A stretch of DNA of 64,000 nucleotides, from contig NC_063172.1 of assembly GCF_023159225.1 (NCBI RefSeq), positions 45,637,832-45,701,831 of the forward strand. Direction: 5' to 3'. The position numbers and the translations under genes were made by a program. Within the stretch, counting starts at the first letter, position 1, and every line of letters starts with the position of its first letter. Source of the stretch: Perognathus longimembris pacificus (Eukaryota; Chordata; Mammalia; Rodentia; Heteromyidae). Shown here piece by piece: positions 47,933-60,000 of the stretch. Below the pieces are notes generated by a model that saw nothing but the letters and a program-made list of their open reading frames with translations, had not been told where the DNA came from and ran no database searches.

Positions 47933-48098
47933 TCACAGAATCATTCTTCGAATGCCACATTCACAGCAGAACTTTGCCCATTCTACAGGGTACTTTGTCC
48001 CACACTCATGGCAGAATTTAGGTAAGAGTCCAGATGAATTTCCTTCAGTGCTTTTGATGTTTCCGCCATTAAGTGAAGATGCATGGTCTCCATCTGGC
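47933..48098 (-). CDS. ZC2HC1A: ZC2HC1A last coding exon
   Basis: 166 nt, acceptor cttcttcag, stop TGA at 47,933-47,935. It begins by completing Arg (AG|G), then [15 protein letters not shown] and the terminal CX2C-X11-CX2C motif in [19 protein letters not shown], ending RRMIL. Confidence 0.95.
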
Positions 48099-51000
48099 CT
48101 GAAGAAGCACAAGATGGAAAAAAAGATTCACATCAGTAGTTAATTAACCACAATTACTGAAGGACAGGTCATAATAAAAATAACTAAAATATTCTTCTAG
48201 TTTCACCAAAAAAAGGTCACCTGGCACTGGTGGTTAGATGACACCTGTGATCCTAGCTAATCAGGAGGCAAGATCAGAGGATTGTAGCTCAAAGCCAGCC
48301 TGGGCAGAGTCCATGAGACTCTTTTCTCTAATTAACTGGAAAAAAAGCCAGAAGTGGAGATATATCTTAAGAGGTACTACTAGTCTTTTAGTCTTCAGAA
48401 GGAAGCCAACCAAGTATGTGAGGACCCAAGTTTAAGCCCTAATACCAGCCCCCTTCCCCTGTTCCCCCTTCAGAAAGAAAGCAAACCACCACCACCACCA
48501 ACAACAACAACAAAAAAAAACCCAACTTGCTGGAAACACTATAAATTCCAAACGTTCTGACATTACATCTGTACCCACTAGAACAAATGGCAATGACCAA
48601 ATGTAGTCACACTTTCTATACTGTTCTATGTATAGGTGTTTACTACACAATGGGAAAAGTAAGAAAATTTACAATATCCTGAAAAACCATCTTATTAAGG
48701 AAGACTAGAGCTGGGCACCAGTAGCTCTTGCATGTAATCCCAGGTATTTAGGAGGAGATATAAAAATTGTGGTTCACAGCTGTGACTGGTGGTGGCTCAT
48801 GTCTGTAATGGCAGCTACTCAGTAGAATGAGATCTGAGGAACTCAGCTAGAAACCAAAGGAAAGTCAGTGAGACTCTTACATCCAATTAAACATCAGAAA
48901 ACTGGCAGTGGAGCTGTGGCTCAAAGTGGTAGAGCACTATCATAGAGAAGAAAAACTCAAGCCCCAAAATTTTAAATAAACAAAAAAAAAAAATAAAGTG
49001 CAATTTAACCCAGCCAGCAAAGTCTGTGAGACTCTTACCTCCAATTAACCACCATAAACCTGAAAGTGAAGCTGTGGCTCAAGTGGTAGAGCACTAGCCT
49101 AGTGGAAAAAGACTTGTGGACAGTGCCCAGGCCCTGAGTTCAAGCCCAGGAGTAGCATGGACACACACACAAACACATACACACATGAATGAAAAGGAAA
49201 GGGGGAGAAGGGGAGAAGGGGGAGAGACAGAGATAAAAGAGACAGACAGACAGACAGACTAGAACAAAGACTACAGATGAAGGTTCCAGTTCTCCCTCCT
49301 TTTCCACTTTGATTTTATTATTGAATTATATTAAATTAGTATGAGTCAAATAAATAGTAAGTTCTTACATGCCCAAGCAACATGATATTAACAAAACACA
49401 GCAGTGATAGTAAAATACATGGTTGAAGAACTGCATATCCAAACAAAGTTTAAACCAAACTCTTGAGCTTCTAAGGGTTTTATCACAGAAGCCAGACAGT
49501 CAAGAAATTCAGACTACTAAAGACACTATTTTTTCATTATTTCATTGGGAAAACAGCTACTTGGTAAATCTTAAGACATCCTTACAATCCCTCTTGGGCA
49601 CTACTCTGAGAAATGTCATTCACTTTAAATATTGCCATGAAAGAAAATTTTAAATCATAAGCTGATAAAAATTACATTACTGAGCTGGGTGCCGATGGCT
49701 CATGCCTGTAATCCTAGCTACTCAGGAAGCTGAGCTCTGAAGATCACTGTTCAAAGCCATACCAAGCAGAAAAGTCTGTGAGACTCATATCTCCAATTAA
49801 CCACTAGAAAACTGTAAATGGTGCATGGCTCAAATTGGTAGAGTGCTAGACTTAAGATGAAGAGCTCAAGGACAGTGCCTAGGCCCAGCATTCAAGCCCC
49901 ATGACCGACCAAAAAAAAAAAAGTATATATATATATATCTATGTATGTATATGTATGTATATGTATATATAGACACACACATATAAATATATATATTTAT
50001 ATGTACATATACATATATATATATACATACACACATGTACATATATAATAGTTCTTTCTACAAAGGTAGAACTAAAAACACTAAGGGCACTCAGATCTGG
50101 ATATATTTTTTCATTCAGATAGGTTAGAGTTGATAAAGTATCACTGGATTTTCTATGAAAAAAGCACTATGGACTTAAAAGTTAGAGATTCAAGTAACTA
50201 AATGTCAGTCATTCCTTTTGTATAATTCATATTCTCTCTGACAGACTGTAGAATTGCTACAATTTTCTGAACCAAAAAGCAAATTGTTACATACTACAGT
50301 AAATTCATATGAACTACAAAGTATTACGTCATAACACGAATCAAAAAAGAGTGCCAAGCTTTACTGTCAGTGAAATATACAAGAATTACTTCAGCTGGGG
50401 TTGTGGCTCAAGTGGTACAGCTTTTGCAGGACAAGGCCCTGAGTACCACCAACAAATGAATAAACAAATATAAGACTACTTCAAAATAGATTTAAATACC
50501 ACAGCATACGCATCCCAGGAAATGAACACAATACCAATATACCAATATTAAGAAATATTTTACATAATACTAAAACTTCAATGATTATAAATTATACTCC
50601 TTGGAGTATTTTGTAGCACTGTTAAACTGTTTAAAGCTTTTAAAATATGCTATAACTCCAAGCTATAAGGAAATAATACTTATTTTCCAACATTCCTTCT
50701 GTATAGTACAACTTATAAACCATATTAAGTCAGATAGCAAAAAAAAATAGATTGTAAATTTAGCTGATTACTTATTTTTTTCATAGAAGACTTGGAATAC
50801 TCTTTTTAATTTCGGTGATCAGGATGGTAGAACTAAACATACCTGGATATGGAGCTATCAGTATATGTTTTTCTTTTGCTCATAAGCACACCTGACACAG
50901 AATTTCTTGCCAAACTAGGTGGTGTAGAATTTCGAGGTTTGATGTTAGATCTAGAAGAGAGAAGGCAATAGGGGAGACATGGTGAAAAACTATCAAATAT

Positions 51001-54000
51001 ATTTATTTCTTGAATTACCTATTTGTGTAATAAAAAAGCAATTAGAGGCTGTAGAGTACAAAAGATTAAAGTCCAAACTATTTTAAATCTGAAAACAAGT
51101 GGTAGACATTAATACTCAAGGTAAACCAAAGGTACTTGGATTTACTAACAATACTCTGACAATAAATGTCAATTAAAAGTTACATATGTTTCACATTAAA
51201 TTCATAAGGTAATCATTTTTTGAAGGTCTTCCAGTTAAAAGTCCCTCAAAACACAGATGTATTCTGTTATTACCATCCTAGGCATATGGTATGTGGTAAT
51301 AAATAAATAAATAAATTTCATAAAGAAATATTACCAACCCACTTTAGAGGATAATCAATTTAGGAAAATTCTTGGAAAAAGTAACTAAAGTTAGCATAAT
51401 TCTTTGTTTAAAGATTTATTTCCCTGTTAGCACAGCCTAGGCTATCTGGTATCAGGGAGACTTTAGGTTGAATCAGCACTGAATTCCTATAGAGAAACCT
51501 CAGGAACCAGAGCAACTGAGAAAGCTGAATAATGACAGTGCACTTGAATTTAAAGATTTGGGATTCATATACATTTAGATTCAACTCCTAACTGCTACTG
51601 TGGTCTGTGACTGTAGTCAACTTCTCTGAATATGAATTACCTGATTAATAAAATTATCACTTACAGAAAGTTTATGCAATATAAATTTTTGTCAATATTT
51701 AGTATTGTTGATAATACTGTTAACTACTGTTACTGCCACTACTATAAGCTACCACTTAAAACTAAATACCAAATACATTTCTAAATACTTTGTACATTTG
51801 AATTCATTTCTTCCTAACAGTCCTAAGAAACAGGAAGGAATAGTTTCTTTTAACAGATGAGATGAATTAGAGAAAAAAGATTAGGTAATATTTCTTTAGG
51901 ACCACATACCATCTATCTAGGATGGTAATAACAGAATACAACTGTGTTTTGAGGGACTTTTAACTGGAAGACCTTCAAAAATGATTAACTTATGAATTTA
52001 ATGTGTAACGTATGTAATTATTTTAATTGACATTTATTATCACAGTATTGTTAGTAAATGCAAGTTACTTTGGTTGACCTTGAGTAACTTACCTAAGGTG
52101 ACAGAGCTAGTGCACTGCAAAATTCAGAAATTCATTTTGAAATTCTTCCCATTAAAACAAAATGTTGAGGAGGCTCTCTTACAAGTTTAAATAACTACTT
52201 CCAAAATACAAGCAGACAGTAACTAGCTTGTTCAAATATTCATTAGATGGCAAGTATAATTCTAGGTATTACATATAATTGTCCCTCAAATCTTAGATAC
52301 TATTGTCATTTAAAAGTATAAACTTTTTAAAGATGAGTTTTAAAAGTTTTTTTTTCCTTTGTTGTTGTTTTTGTTTTTTTTCCTTTTGTTTGATTGCTTA
52401 TATTTTTCTTTGAGAGGGTAAGGAGGCACAGAAATGGAGGAACAAAGGGTGAACAAATGCAGCAGTGGCACTCATTAGACACTGTGGTCAATGAACTACA
52501 CAACTTATGGGTAGGGACGAGATGGAAAAAAAAGTAGTCACTACCTGGCTTATGTAAATGTAACCCTTCTGAGCCTCACCTTTATAGTAACCATTTAAGA
52601 AACTAAAGATGGGTTCTCAATATATTGCCAAGAGTGATCTTCCTAACCCAACCAATAGAGTTGCAGGGAGTATAGGTATTAGATATGCACTACCAATCCA
52701 CATTGGAGAAACTTATTGCAACATTATTAGTACTTAAACTTCATGGTTTGTGCTACACATTTCATATTTAATATTCAATTCACAGTGTTTGCATTGAGTA
52801 GTTAATTCTACAAACAAAAGATCACTTTTGTGTATGGATGACATGCCCTAGTCTCCTTCAAATTGTATTTCAAGTCCATTCATGAAGTTTACTCTATTCT
52901 ACTTTTGTATCACAAGATTATACAAAATGCATATGTATATTTCTTAGAGTTTAAGTTCTAAAAGAAAAATCAGTCATACAATGGCATTCAAAATATTTTT
53001 CTTTTCTTTTAGGCTTTAGATCATTCTATTAGAGAAATCTCACCAGTTGTATATAGATGATATGAACACCCATGAATACACATAACTACTTTTAGCATAT
53101 CACATCAGGTTGCTTAACATAATTATGATTAGATGAAAACAAAGTTATTTACATAAAAATGTGATACTACATGTCTATTATTTGCTTTTAGTAACATCTG
53201 CTATGTAGTAGAGTTGGTCAAGAACCATTATTAAGAGATTGGGAACACTTTATCAATTCTTAAAACATTTTTCTGGAAGGGAAACATTGATCAAGATGCA
53301 TATACTCATGAACTGACATGTTGAACTGAAACTCCTCTGTACAACTACTTAAAGATAATAAAAAATAAAAATAAGAAAACTTTTTATTTCCTGGACAGAG
53401 TCTGAAAGGTATCATCCTCTTCTATGTGCTTGCTATAGATCAAATAATTAAGGGATGCTTAATTGTGGAATTATAATCTTTCCTATGTCAGGTATTCTCT
53501 AGTTTTTGGCTTACAGATGATTAAGCTAAGATATTTTGTAAGCATAGGAAGCTAAAAGTTAACAGTATTCTGTGATATAAAACCTTTAAGTATTTGAAAA
53601 AGATTAACCAAGCTGCGTTACAAATACTTACTTGTAAATGGGTAATAACTCATGTCTTTTGAAGGCACTGTCTGACTTTGTATCACTGTCATACAACCTT
53701 TGCACATGTCTTCCAGTTCGAAGTGGAGGGCCTAACTTGTCCATCTTACTATTAAAATATATAAAGGTGTACCCATAAGGAGATTGCTACTGCTTGTTTT
53801 TTACATAAAGACTTTTTTTTCTTGTTTAGAAAAAGACATTGATTGTTCATAAATCCACCCAAATCCCTTAGTTATCTGACTGACAGAGTAAGAACTAACA
53901 TCAAAAAGAACTCTTAGAATTCATGAAAGGGCTATTATTACATCTGTAAATTCTAACTTCAGGCTACATTGTCAATTCGGATGCAGATCTAAACAAATGC

Positions 54001-57000
54001 CACAGAACCTTTGTCATTTTTTTCCTCCCTGTTATTTTGTCTTCCTGATAACTTTTAAATTCTAAATATAAAATAAGAATTGGGTGAATAATGTTTGTAT
54101 CTTTATGCTACCTGTCTAATAGTGAATTTATATTTGAAACTTATGTAGGAAAAAACTAAAATATTACCCATGTGAAAGTAATGTGAATATCCATTCAAAA
54201 AAAAAAATCTTATGTACATGTTAACCATGCCATGTGAATTCTTTTACTGATTTACACAGCTCCATCTAGAGGGTACCAGAAAAAACTGCAGGTATGTAGT
54301 ATATTTCTTTGTTCAGTATCAACCAAAGCATTGAACCATATATAACCTTATCACCAGGGAATAGAGGAAATGAAGGAACAAGAACTGTCTTAAATGACTA
54401 TTCAATACTATATCACTGCTTAACATTAAACTACATTCTTTTAAAAAGGTATTTTCTCATTCTTTACTCATTCAGTAACTAAATAAATCCTGAGTACCAC
54501 CACGTGTCAGACACTGTGCTAATTTCTGGGAACATAGCGACAAGGCAGAACTGATGCTTGTTTTTATGGAAGTCAGTGTCCAAAAGAGTTTGTTCATCTT
54601 CCTAGATCATACATTCTGTTCTTTCAGTAGCCTCTATATTAACAGGCATTTTCTTGAAAGTGAAGAAATGTTATTAATTGTTAATTATTTCTAATGACTA
54701 GTAGGATTATTCAACAGGAGATGGCACTTATACAGTGATTAAATATTTAAAATTGTATTTATTAAATATTCATCAAACAGTTTCTAAAATGTTTGGGACT
54801 GAAAGGTTTTATTTCCTTTTACTTTGTGAAAAATTACTAGAAAAGTCATCTATTTGTAATTTTAATTACTAGTTTGAATTAAGCATTATTTTTCTCAAAT
54901 AGTGGTTATCTTTGAAAAGCCTATGTGCTCTGTGAATAAGGTATAAAACTTTATTGAGAAAGGTACTAAAATTAATATTAAGAAAAATTTTGCCTAGACT
55001 TGGTTTTGATCTCCAACATCACAAACAAAATAAAAGTTTAAACTACAAAACTAAATTTTCAAAACAGATTTCCTTTTCTATTATTGTAAAAAGTAGTACA
55101 GGCTTACATATGAATCAACAAAATTCAACTTTGAAAGGAGATATGTAGAATCTTATAAATGTCTTAAGGTAAATACCTAATGGAAATGTTATACACATTA
55201 TTAAAGGAGAATCGCCTATATTTTCAGATTTTGGAAACACAATTTAGATGCAGGTTCCAGTGATCATTTGTACTTCAAACTTTGGTTATGAAATTCATCT
55301 GCTCCCAATTCAAATGCTTCCTTTGTTCTGTTCTTTTTTCCTTTCCTTTTTCTTTTTTTTTTTATTTAATGTAGTACTGAGATTTCAACTGAAGGCCTCC
55401 TGCTTGTGAGGCTGGCACCCTGAGTCATGCCTCCAGTCCTACATAATTCAATTGTTTCCTAGGTTAAATGTATTCCAGGTCTAATCGCACTTAAACTTAT
55501 GTTTTGTTACAATCTGCTATATATAAAAACCAAAATTTATAGATTTCAAAAAAATGATCAAAAACAAAGCTAATAAATCTCAGTAAAGATCAAAATTTCA
55601 TACAATACTTTCAAAGATTTTGAAATAATCATTGCTGAATGGTCATTTAAGAACTATGTAGCAATACTATCAATGTATTCCTGACTTGAAACACACTTTA
55701 GGAAGTAGAACTATGGCTCAAAGTGGTAGTGTGTAGCCTTGAGCACAAAAGCTCAGTCCATGAGATCCCATGACTGACCAAAACAAATGAGTTATTTTAG
55801 GAAATATGTCATTCATTCTCTAATTTGTAAGAATTAGACTATATCAAGCAGAGTAAAATTTAGATATACTCAAAAGATTATTTACAAAATCATCATGGAG
55901 AAAAAATTTACCAAGTGTCATTTGTATCTTGTGAACCTCTGTAGTTATATCACACTGAGGTATTCAAAGTAGTGAAATGTGTCAGGTATCTACCCTTGAT
56001 TGTAAGTATTAACCCATTTGAGATAACTTAGAATCTCAGTCCCATGCCAAAGTTACCTTTTTTGCTCATTTCAACTCATTGACTACATTAATCTTTACAG
56101 TAAACAGATTTTTTTCACAGTAATAAAATCTTAAAGGTAACCTTTTAGCTATTGAAAACTATTATTTGAGATATACATTAAACTTGTAATTATTAGAAAG
56201 TTCTCAAGATACAAGTGATGAACTTTGACACAATTCAAATGTGGTAATATTTAAAACTTTAGTTTTTTCATATTTTACAATTTTTCCCTAGAATTAAAGA
56301 ATACTATCTTCTGTAGTACAGGGAAATTTCTCCTTTGGGTGTGTTTGCTCTTAAAAGAAGTCTACTAACTGTGGCTCACAGGTTGTCAAAAATTTAATTA
56401 CTAAAATCTGAAATGGTTTCCAAATGCTAAGACTATTTTTCCTGTGTCATGACTCCAGTACAGGTTAATGCTGTACAGGTTAATATCTGTACTCCAGTAC
56501 AGATTAGCAGTGTATCTAATTAGAATAAATCACATTAAGCCACACAATGCTTTACACAATCACAAGACACTAAAGTGATTTATCAATTTCCTTCAATGTC
56601 ATGGTTAACCAGATAACTTAATTCCATCTTCACTCAATCCTGAATCAACTATGCAAATAAAAAAAAATAGTTGCCACACAAACTTCAAATGTTTGCAGCA
56701 GGACCACATGATTTGGCAACTGGATCACATTTGAGAAATTTACTAGTTCATTTGTCTCACTATTTGTTAAAAGTTTATTGATGTTTACATGCTAGGCTTT
56801 CTGCTAGATTTTGTAGTTACTTTGTTATCTGTCATACTGGTCTCTGAAATGGATCTTATTACAGTCTATCAAAGGAAACAAATGAATACCTCAACAATTC
56901 TTTTGTTTTCTCTATTAGCATATATTAGTTATCCTATAAGAAAGGAAGGATTTTTACTGTGGTACTTCTACTTGTGTATACTATGTATTTCAATAAAATT

Positions 57001-60000
57001 TCACTCCATTTATCAAGGTCCCTTTCTCCTTCCTAAACTATTTAAACCAGTTCCATTTTTAACTTCATTAATTGTAAGAAAGGAACAATATATGCCTTAA
57101 AGAGACAGGAATGGGGGCTGGGGATATGGCCTAGTGGCAAGAGTGCCTGCCTCATACACATGAGGCCCTGGGTTCGATTCCCCAGCACCACATATACAGA
57201 AAATGGCCAGAAGTGGCGCTGTGGCTCAAGTGGCAGAGTGCTAGCCTTGAGCAAAAAGAAGCCAGGGACAGTGCTCAGGCCCTGAGTCCAAGCCCCAGGA
57301 CTGGCAAAAAAAAAAAAAAAAAAAAAAAAAAGAGACAGGAATGGCTCTAATAATGTTCTAGTTAATATAGTGATCACACTTACCAGAAACAAACATTACT
57401 TTCTTTAGAAAGTGGTAGGAAATATATTATATAAAATGAATAACTGGAATATGAACAGAGATGACTGAATAAAATTATAATTATATAACAACTCACAAAA
57501 GTATTATGTTCAGTAGTCTCTATTCTATAGTATCAATTGTGGAGGTCTAAGCAGAGGCAAAGAATTTTGTAAAACTGAAACACTCCTAGACACATATGGT
57601 ATAGAATACATGGATCTAGTTTTCAGATTCCAAGACAGTAGACCCCCTTTCTTTTATGATACCAGAGAGCTTCACATGTCCTACTCAGAAAGTGTTACAA
57701 CTTAGTATTGTCAACTGATGAAACACTATCAGTGTGACAGTAGTGTTGAAAAGTATTGCTTTAAAATTAATTCTCAACTGTAAATGAAACAGCAGTACAA
57801 ACTATAACCTAAAATTGAGAGTAATTCTCTTTAACATGGGGAAAAAGACTATAGAGTTAATGCTATGTGTGTACCTCCCATAACTTATCAATGAGTCAAC
57901 TAAGTAGAGAAGAAAAAAGTCAAGAAGAAGAAATTGTTTTTCACACTGGAAGATGAAATTATTTTAGTTTTCAAAACCTGGATGTACTGTAACTCTGTGT
58001 TTTTACAGAGAACCTGTCTTCTTTTTGGAAGCACAGCAATAAGAAAAACCACTTAAATCATCAGATCTCCTAAATTATTTTTGTCTTTGCTCTATAAACA
58101 CAATTACAATGAACTCCTTTTAGTTCTTATTTCCTATGTGGCTTGCATTGGTAAACAGAATGTAGGCAATCTCATATGGCAATTTCTTTGTATATATTTC
58201 CTACATACCAGCTAAAGTTAGTGTGAGCTATAGATAAACTACATTTGAAAACATGGACTACTTTCCATAGCCAATTATACTAATATATATGATGACTAAC
58301 AAACCTTTATGCATTAGTATAAACCATTAGGTTTCAAATAATCTCTTTATTTATAACCTATGAAAATGGAAGGGAAAGTGAGTTTATTAACAGGTGCCTC
58401 TATATTAAAATTTCTAGTGTTACCAATATTTTCCCACAATAAAATAATATTCTCAAACTATTTCATCAAAAATATACATTATTAAAGTGTACACACCAAG
58501 TATACAGTATGTAGTTAGTACGTAAAATTCCATATGGAGCTTTGTGTATTTTTTCTACAGCAAAATCATCTTAATTAAAATTTATATATCATTATGGTGG
58601 TAAAATATGCCTTTGTCAATTTTCATAATTTACTATATTAAATCTAGGTATCTGATCTTTTTATATTACAAAAAAGTATGCATACAATTTTTAGAGTCAA
58701 ATAGATCTCAATTAGCCTACTGCTTCTCTTAAGAGTTATGTGGCTTTGAGCAAATCACTTTGCTTCTCTCAATGTTATTCTCTAAGTATGGAGCAAATTT
58801 CAGCAAAATGCCCAGCACAGTGACTGATACACAAAGATGAATAAATTATTGTTACCATAAAACCCTTGTATATTTCCAATAAGGGAGACCATAGAGTCCA
58901 TGTTTCTTTGGGTCTGGCTCACTTCACTTAGTATAATTTTTTCCAAGTCCTTCCATTTCCTTATAAATGAGGCAATGTCATTCTTTCTGATAGAGGCATA
59001 AAATTCCATTGTGTATATGTACCACATTTTCCTGATCCATTCTTCTACTGAGGGGCATCTGGGTTGGTTCCAGATTCTACCTATGACAAATTGTGCTGCG
59101 ATGAACATTGTTGTGCTGGTGGCATTACTGTGATTTTGTTTGTGGTCTTTTGGATAGATACCCAAAAGTGGGGCTGCTGGGTCATAGGGGAGTTCTATAT
59201 TTAGCCTTCTGAGGAATCTCCATACTGCTTGCCAGAGTAGCTGAATTTCAAGATATTTCCTTAAATCTAAGGAAATCACAAATTGAGAATTGGTTGAGTA
59301 ATCATATTACTAAATAAAAATATTCAATCAAAATTATGAATACTTTATGGTTCTTGATAAAAGCCACCAGATTTTTTTTTTTTAAGAAGAAGAGGCAGTT
59401 CTTGGGCTTGAACCCACAACCTATGTGATGTCCTTGAACTTTTGTGTTCATGGTTGGTGTTCTCCCATTTGAGCCACAGCCCTAGTTACTAGGTGTTAGT
59501 TTTGCTGGTTAAATGGAGATAAAAGTCTCACAGACTTTTTTCCCCAAGATGGCTTTGAACTGCAATCTTAGCCTTCTTCTGAGTACCTAGGATTATAAGG
59601 CACTGACTCTAGGCCAGAGTGTTTCTTTAAAATAATCATATTCTAATTCTCTCAATAGGAGTTAGGGTACATTTGAATAGCATTATGTTAAAAAAAAAAC
59701 AAATGACTTAGAAAAAAATCAAGCTTCATGAAAAAGCCAGAGAAAATAAAATGTATCATTGAAATATGTACCATTAATAATTTATTCAAGGTAGACTTAC
59801 CCTGCCTGAGGGGCTGCTATTGCTTTATGTGAAGGAGATAGGTTCTGAAGTTTGTTTCCCAAAGAGTTGTTAACTGAAGACACTTTACCTAAAGGTACAC
59901 CTTATAATAAAAAAGGCAACAGCTTTAAAAATACTCTAATAAAGGAAATCACATAAAGCAGAGTATTTGACATGAAAAGCATTAATAATGGAGTTATATA

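Larger units (their letters stand above)
48099..50842 (-). other. ZC2HC1A intron with a SINE cluster
   Basis: 2,744 bp, gtatgt...ttcag on the minus strand. It contains four or five SINEs and several microsatellites; no other exon was seen. Confidence 0.8.
50951..53631 (-). other. ZC2HC1A intron carrying an inverted repeat
   Basis: 2,681 bp between the candidate cassette exon and the next exon. It contains a MIR-like copy near 51,530-51,680, MIR/L2-like words at 51,740-51,880 and 52,085-52,140, L1 3' UTR fragments at 52.34-52.62 and 53.27-53.38 kb, and the inverted repeat. Confidence 0.75.
53749..59800 (-). other. ZC2HC1A intron
   Basis: 6,052 bp, gtaagt...aatag. It holds an L2/MIR-like fragment (54,490-54,600, gtcagacactgtgctaattt), partial tRNA-like SINEs (55,380-55,440 minus; 55,695-55,785 plus), a young SINE at 57.1 kb, a MIR at 58.7 kb, an L1 fragment and an old SINE at 59.4 kb. 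The rest is AT-rich with no exon recognised. Confidence 0.75.

Noticed and set aside
57042..57392. 116-codon minus-strand ORF
   Set aside because: Most of it is the antisense of the SINE at 57,115-57,328, including a Phe run from its A tail.
58800..59279. 159-codon minus-strand ORF as a possible host gene
   Set aside because: The sequence is the L1 ORF2 C-terminus, truncated at both ends.
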